A DNA stretch of 64,000 bases. It comes from an uncultured Aquimarina sp. (GTDB taxonomy: Bacteria > Bacteroidota > Bacteroidia > Flavobacteriales > Flavobacteriaceae). The stretch covers positions 310,001 through 374,000 of the forward strand of contig NZ_CANMED010000001.1 in assembly GCF_947496855.1 (NCBI RefSeq), read 5' to 3'. The position numbers and the translations under genes are program-made. The notes below the pieces were generated by a model, which had not been told where the DNA came from, did not search any database, and saw only the letters and a list, made by a program, of their open reading frames with translations. Below, piece by piece: positions 63,681 through 64,000 of this stretch. Position 1 is the stretch's first letter. Every line of letters starts with the position of its first letter.

Positions 63681-63793
63681 ATATTTGATCTTTCTAATTA
63701 GATTTTAATATAAATAGCAAGTAAAATAAGCTAAGTTTTCTAAAGAAACATTAATAGGATTGCTTAGAAAACAGGATTTGATTTTGAAATAGA
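63681..63793 (+). pseudogene. Remnant of a second pentapeptide-repeat gene (C-terminal end)
   Basis: The last 20 codons (63731-63793, AKFSKETLIGLLRKQDLILK then TAG) match the tail of the intact gene ending at 54518. Just upstream the remnant reads DFNINSK, then a TAA stop where the intact gene has CAA, then NKL. A 10-base deletion between two AGCTAA repeats then shifts the frame. DLSN near 63688 is a trace of the repeat region, and everything earlier is gone. It overlaps the 3' end of the convergent MocR-type gene by 30 bases. Confidence 0.8.
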
Positions 63794-64000
63794 TTCAAAA
63801 ACAATTTCCAGAGTATCTATTACCTCCACAATTTCTTCTTCATTAAATTTTGCAAAGCCAATTCTAAAACCATTATGACCTGAATTATCATTATCATATC
63901 GTTTCCAGTCATTTATAAAAACTAAATTTTGTTTTTGAGATAAAGCAATTACCGAGTCCCAATGATATGGTTTCTTTAGCTGTACCCAAACAGCCATTCC
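63764..64000 (-). CDS. MocR/PdxR-type regulator, C-terminal aminotransferase end (partial)
   Basis: The 3' end of a gene that enters from beyond the window: 79 codons, beginning GMAVWVQLKKPYHWDSVIAL and ending FESISKSNPVF. The pattern matches the end of the PLP aminotransferase-like domain in GntR/MocR regulators (FRIGFAKFNEEEIVEVIDTL). The N-terminal HTH would lie outside the window, so a plain class I aminotransferase is not excluded. Its stop lies inside the pentapeptide remnant on the other strand. Confidence 0.65.
   Translation of the reverse strand, partial: GMAVWVQLKKPYHWDSVIALSQKQNLVFINDWKRYDNDNSGHNGFRIGFAKFNEEEIVEVIDTLEIVFESISKSNPVF

Overview
The window looks like chromosome from a marine-type member of the Flavobacteriaceae (Bacteroidota), plausibly Aquimarina-like. 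The evidence is low-GC DNA, several secreted proteins with C-terminal type IX secretion (T9SS) sorting domains, a SusC/SusD pair, a lipidated TamA-type Omp85 protein (TamL) next to TamB, menaquinone genes, and -7 promoter elements of the Bacteroidota form TAnnTTTG. I saw no rRNA, tRNA, CRISPR array, insertion sequence or prophage. Genus and species cannot be fixed from this sequence alone.

Layout. 1-2793: end of parE and parC. 3430-4863: a secreted GH5-like glycosidase. 5171-7000: phnA, a terC-family gene and a small lipoprotein. 7079-9649: an HTH repressor with six palindromic operators, a divergent M14-type peptidase and an Lrp/AsnC regulator. 9751-12333: ppc. 12334-14616: small genes, including a lipoprotein gene broken by two in-frame stops. 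14621-18319: a TetR-led operon of three alpha/beta hydrolases followed by a JAMM-like secreted protein. 18407-24590: menaquinone genes (thioesterase, menF, menD, menB) with DUF2853 and CvfB genes between them. 24627-28602: two related coiled-coil/membrane proteins and a fused branched-chain-type 2-oxoacid dehydrogenase E1. 29109-36812: a YhhN-like membrane protein, a catalytically dead M1-like peptidase fused to an outer-membrane barrel, a gutted T9SS nuclease gene, a LOG-family gene and uvrA. 37055-40440: a GIY-YIG nuclease gene wrapped in repeats, a DASS permease and a truncated second copy of the permease 3' end. 40595-42736: a GH64/CBM56-type glucanase. 42765-46461: aroB, proline dehydrogenase, a palindromic repeat element and a VOC protein. 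46468-53732: tamL and tamB. 53943-54959: pentapeptide-repeat and CBU_0592-type proteins. 55009-63576: a TetR gene divergent from a phosphodiesterase-susC-susD-EEP phosphoesterase locus. 63681-64000: the remnant of a second pentapeptide gene and the 3' end of a MocR-type gene.

How the genes work together. Most of the window is housekeeping: DNA topology and repair, menaquinone, anaplerosis, shikimate, proline breakdown and outer-membrane assembly. The accessory parts are surface and nutrient genes. The most coherent accessory unit is the SusCD locus at 55.0-63.6 kb. It encodes two exported phosphoesterases and no glycosidase, which suggests scavenging of a phosphorus-containing polymer or phosphodiester. 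The most distinctive regulatory signal is the repressor/M14 intergenic region with two triplets of GTTTAC-N4-GTAA(A/T) operators. Gene decay is frequent: five remnants or truncated copies are readable, and several lie beside short palindromic repeats.
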